This document shows positions 5,549 to 7,211 of a DNA stretch of 7,211 nucleotides, one piece after another. Both the position numbers and the translations under genes were made by a program. The stretch spans positions 2,234 to 9,444 of the forward strand of contig MFRJ01000050.1 of the NCBI GenBank assembly GCA_001784535.1. Reading direction: 5' to 3'. The notes beneath the pieces were generated by a model. That model was not told where the DNA came from, did no database searches, and saw nothing but the letters and a program-made list of their open reading frames with translations. The number at the start of each line of letters is the position of its first letter. Position 1 is the first letter of the stretch. The stretch is from Candidatus Melainabacteria bacterium GWA2_34_9. Its GTDB lineage: Bacteria > Cyanobacteriota > Vampirovibrionia > Gastranaerophilales > UBA9971.

Positions 5549-6511
5549 TTAATCATACAAATGGCAATAAACCTGCTGGTTGTTTTCTTTTATGGTTAAA
5601 ACAGGGTCTACTTTATCGCAAATATCCATTCGATAAGGACATCTCGGGTGAAAAACACACCCGGGGATATTTTCCGTAATTGCAGGAGGCTGCCCCGGAA
5701 TTACATTTAAAATTTCTTTATCAGGCGATGGCAGAGATTCCAGAAGTCCTTTCGTATAAGGATGCAAAGGATTATTAAAAATATCCTCAACCTGCGCGTA
5801 TTCAACGATTCTTCCTGCGTACATAACCGCAACATGGTTGCAAAATTCCGCTATAACCCCAAGGTCATGCGTGATAAATATTAATGAAGTTCCTCTTTCT
5901 GCCTGAATTTGTTTTATAAGGTCAAGAATCTGCGCCTGAACCGTCACATCAAGTGCAGTTGTCGGCTCATCTGCAATAATTAATTCAGGATTACAGCATA
6001 AAGCCATAGCAATAATAGCTCTTTGTCTCATTCCGCCTGAAAATTGATGAGGATAGTCATTTAATCTGTTTTCGGGTTCAGGAATTTTTACACTCTTAAG
6101 AGATTCTACAGCTATTTCTGTCGCTTCTTTTCTGGAAATTCCCCTGTGATACTCAATGGTTTCAATAATCTGCTCCCCTACAGTATAAAGCGGATTTAAA
6201 GATGTAAGAGGATCCTGAGGAATTAGAGAAATTTTGCTTCCTCTTATTTTCTGCATTTCGTTTTGAGAAAGATTTAAAAGATTTACTCCGTTGTACAAGA
6301 TTTCTCCTGACTCGATAATTGCGTTTGAAGGAAGTAATTTCATTATAGACATGGCTGTTACGGATTTTCCGCAACCTGATTCGCCGACGATGCCGAGAAC
6401 TTTTCCTTTCTCAAGGGTAAGCTCAACTCCATGCACAGCCCTTGCAAGCTCATCTTCCATTTGAAAGCTTATGTTTAGATTTTTTATTTCAAGTATATTT
6501 TCTTTTTTCAT
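5549..6511 (-). CDS. OppD/DppD-family peptide ABC transporter ATP-binding protein
   Basis: 320 residues from the ATG at 6511. It is the ATPase that powers uptake of di- or oligopeptides (or nickel, in relatives) at the cytoplasmic face of the membrane. Visible motifs are Walker A GESGCGKS (43-50), Q-loop IPQDP, signature FSGGMRQR (157-164), Walker B LIIADEP (177-183) and H-loop ITHD (His215). The C-terminal oligopeptide/dipeptide extension HPYTKGLLESLPSP...IPGQPP carries Cys285, 291, 298 and 316, which fit the [4Fe-4S]-type cysteines of this family. The frame opens ten codons earlier (6541), but that start adds LVIIIIV and overlaps a good promoter, so MKKENILEIKNL is preferred. Neither start has a Shine-Dalgarno. 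No permease, binding protein or OppF partner is in the window, so the substrate cannot be named. Confidence 0.95.
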   Translation of the reverse strand: MKKENILEIKNLNISFQMEDELARAVHGVELTLEKGKVLGIVGESGCGKSVTAMSIMKLLPSNAIIESGEILYNGVNLLNLSQNEMQKIRGSKISLIPQDPLTSLNPLYTVGEQIIETIEYHRGISRKEATEIAVESLKSVKIPEPENRLNDYPHQFSGGMRQRAIIAMALCCNPELIIADEPTTALDVTVQAQILDLIKQIQAERGTSLIFITHDLGVIAEFCNHVAVMYAGRIVEYAQVEDIFNNPLHPYTKGLLESLPSPDKEILNVIPGQPPAITENIPGCVFHPRCPYRMDICDKVDPVLTIKENNQQVYCHLYD

Positions 6512-6521
6512 AACAATAATT

Positions 6522-6550
6522 ATTATAACTAAATTTGTCATCTTTGAAAA
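6522..6550 (-). promoter_or_regulatory. Promoter of the OppD/DppD-like gene, possibly giving a leaderless mRNA
   Basis: On the minus strand TTTTCA (6550-6545, 4 of 6 to consensus) and a perfect TATAAT (6527-6522) are 17 bp apart. The expected start point, about 7 nt on near 6515, is only a few bases before the ATG at 6511. That fits the missing Shine-Dalgarno and argues against the start at 6541, which the promoter would overlap. Confidence 0.55.
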
Positions 6551-6626
6551 ATCAAATCAAAATATTCAGTTTTATTTAATTAAATTGCAATATTCTTTAA
6601 AAAATATATTAGTTTATATAAAATTC

Positions 6627-6648
6627 TGATATTATTCTTAATATCGAA
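6627..6648 (+). promoter_or_regulatory. Extended -10 element of deoB overlapped by a palindrome
   Basis: TGATATTAT (6627-6635) fits an extended -10 (TGn plus TATTAT), with no good -35. A perfect 7-bp dyad GATATTA-TTCT-TAATATC (6628-6645) covers it, and with one bulge it extends outward to TTC/GAA. It lies about 27 nt before the deoB start codon, so it could be an operator or a 5'-UTR hairpin. The -10 assignment is tentative in such AT-rich DNA. Confidence 0.4.
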
Positions 6649-6672
6649 AAAGAGCAAAATAGGAGTTTGAGA

Positions 6673-7211
6673 ATGAAAAGAGCTGTAGTGATTGTGGTTG
6701 ACAGTATGGGAATCGGTGCCATGCAGGATGCTCCGAAATACGGAGATTTGATGGAGTGTAATACTCTTGTAAATGTCGCCAAGTTTAATAATGGATTGAA
6801 ACTGCCAAATTTTGAAAAACTGGGACTTGGAAATATTGACAATATTGAAGGTGTTAAACCAAATATTTCCCCTATTGCCAGTTTTGGAAAAATGCTTGAA
6901 GTTTCTGAAGGAAAAGATACTACAACAGGTCACTGGGAAATAGCAGGTCTGATTCTAGAAGAACCTTTCAGAACTTATCCTAATGGTTTTCCTCAGTCTT
7001 TAATTGATGAATTTATTCAAAAAACAAACTGTGGTGGTGTACTTGGAAATATTCCTGCTTCAGGAACTGCTATCCTTGATAATCTCGGGGATGAACATGT
7101 TAAAAGAGGATTTCCGATTGTTTATACAAGCGCTGACAGTGTTTTTCAAATAGCATGCCACGTCGATGTCATTCCTCTTGAAACTTTGCATAAGTGGTGC
7201 GAAATAGCTAG
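6673..7211 (+). CDS. deoB: Phosphopentomutase, N-terminal part (runs off the right edge)
   Basis: About 179 codons from the ATG at 6673 to the window edge, roughly 45% of a typical ~390-residue DeoB. The enzyme interconverts (deoxy)ribose 1-phosphate and 5-phosphate, linking nucleoside salvage to the pentose phosphate pool. It belongs to the alkaline phosphatase superfamily and uses two Mn ions. Visible motifs are VVDSMGIGAMQDAPKYGD with metal-ligand Asp10, LPNFEKLGLGNI, GKDTTTGHWEIAG with Thr83 at the position phosphorylated in the Bacillus cereus enzyme, and PASGTAILDNLG followed by PIVYTSADSVFQIA. AGGAG stands 7 nt before the ATG. The gene is divergent from the transporter ATPase, with a 161-bp gap between start codons. 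Peptide and nucleoside use could share control, but nothing proves it. The C-terminal metal ligands lie outside the window. Confidence 0.97.
   Translation, partial: MKRAVVIVVDSMGIGAMQDAPKYGDLMECNTLVNVAKFNNGLKLPNFEKLGLGNIDNIEGVKPNISPIASFGKMLEVSEGKDTTTGHWEIAGLILEEPFRTYPNGFPQSLIDEFIQKTNCGGVLGNIPASGTAILDNLGDEHVKRGFPIVYTSADSVFQIACHVDVIPLETLHKWCEIA

Noticed and set aside
5544..5562. A 6-bp hairpin (ATTTGT/ACAAAT) at the convergent gene junction as a bidirectional terminator
   Set aside because: The stem is short, AT-only apart from one pair, lies partly inside the ATPase gene and lacks a T-run.
6512..6541. Upstream start of the transporter ATPase, adding MTNLVIIIIV
   Set aside because: There is no ribosome-binding site, the extension is not part of the family, and it overlaps a consensus -10 element.
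6580..6933. Minus-strand open frames of 117 and 77 codons over the deoB start
   Set aside because: They overlap a clearly recognisable deoB on the other strand and have no family resemblance.

Overview
The window looks like a piece of an AT-rich bacterial chromosome. The EF-Tu sequence and the S10 C-terminus (DLPAGVDIEVKL) resemble cyanobacterial proteins. Combined with the low G+C, the Asn/Lys-rich hypothetical proteins and the lack of photosynthesis genes, this suggests a non-photosynthetic relative of cyanobacteria (Vampirovibrionia/Melainabacteria, possibly Gastranaerophilales). That placement is inferred from recalled family sequences and was not tested with a tree.

Left part, minus strand (about 3024 down to 1): a translation block read right to left. 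A strong sigma70-type promoter (TTGACA, 16 bp, TATGAT) precedes tRNA-Thr(UGU), tRNA-Tyr(GUA), tRNA-Thr(GGU), then tuf (EF-Tu), rpsJ (S10), rplC (L3) and the start of rplD (L4, cut by the window edge). The order resembles the E. coli thrU-tyrU-glyT-thrT-tufB operon without tRNA-Gly, here joined to the head of the S10 ribosomal operon. A 16-bp perfect hairpin followed by a short T-run lies between tuf and rpsJ. It probably lowers transcription into the ribosomal genes.

Middle, plus strand (3175-5542): three closely spaced genes that probably form one transcription unit. The first encodes a protein with a plausible Cys-His-Asp triad of the papain/transglutaminase-like type. The second and third are paralogs with a divergent trypsin-like (HtrA/S1-type) His-Asp-Ser arrangement. 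Both paralogs start with an almost identical Asn-rich leader of about 20 residues. Its DNA is conserved far more strongly than most of the rest of the genes. None has an obvious Sec signal peptide or membrane segment. This cassette is the least ordinary part of the window and may encode hydrolases or effectors carrying a lineage-specific N-terminal tag.

Right part (5549-7211): a solitary OppD/DppD-family peptide transporter ATPase on the minus strand, tail to tail with the cassette. Its predicted promoter lies so close to the better start codon that the mRNA may be leaderless. Divergent from it is the start of deoB (phosphopentomutase), truncated at the window edge, with a palindrome over its likely -10 element.
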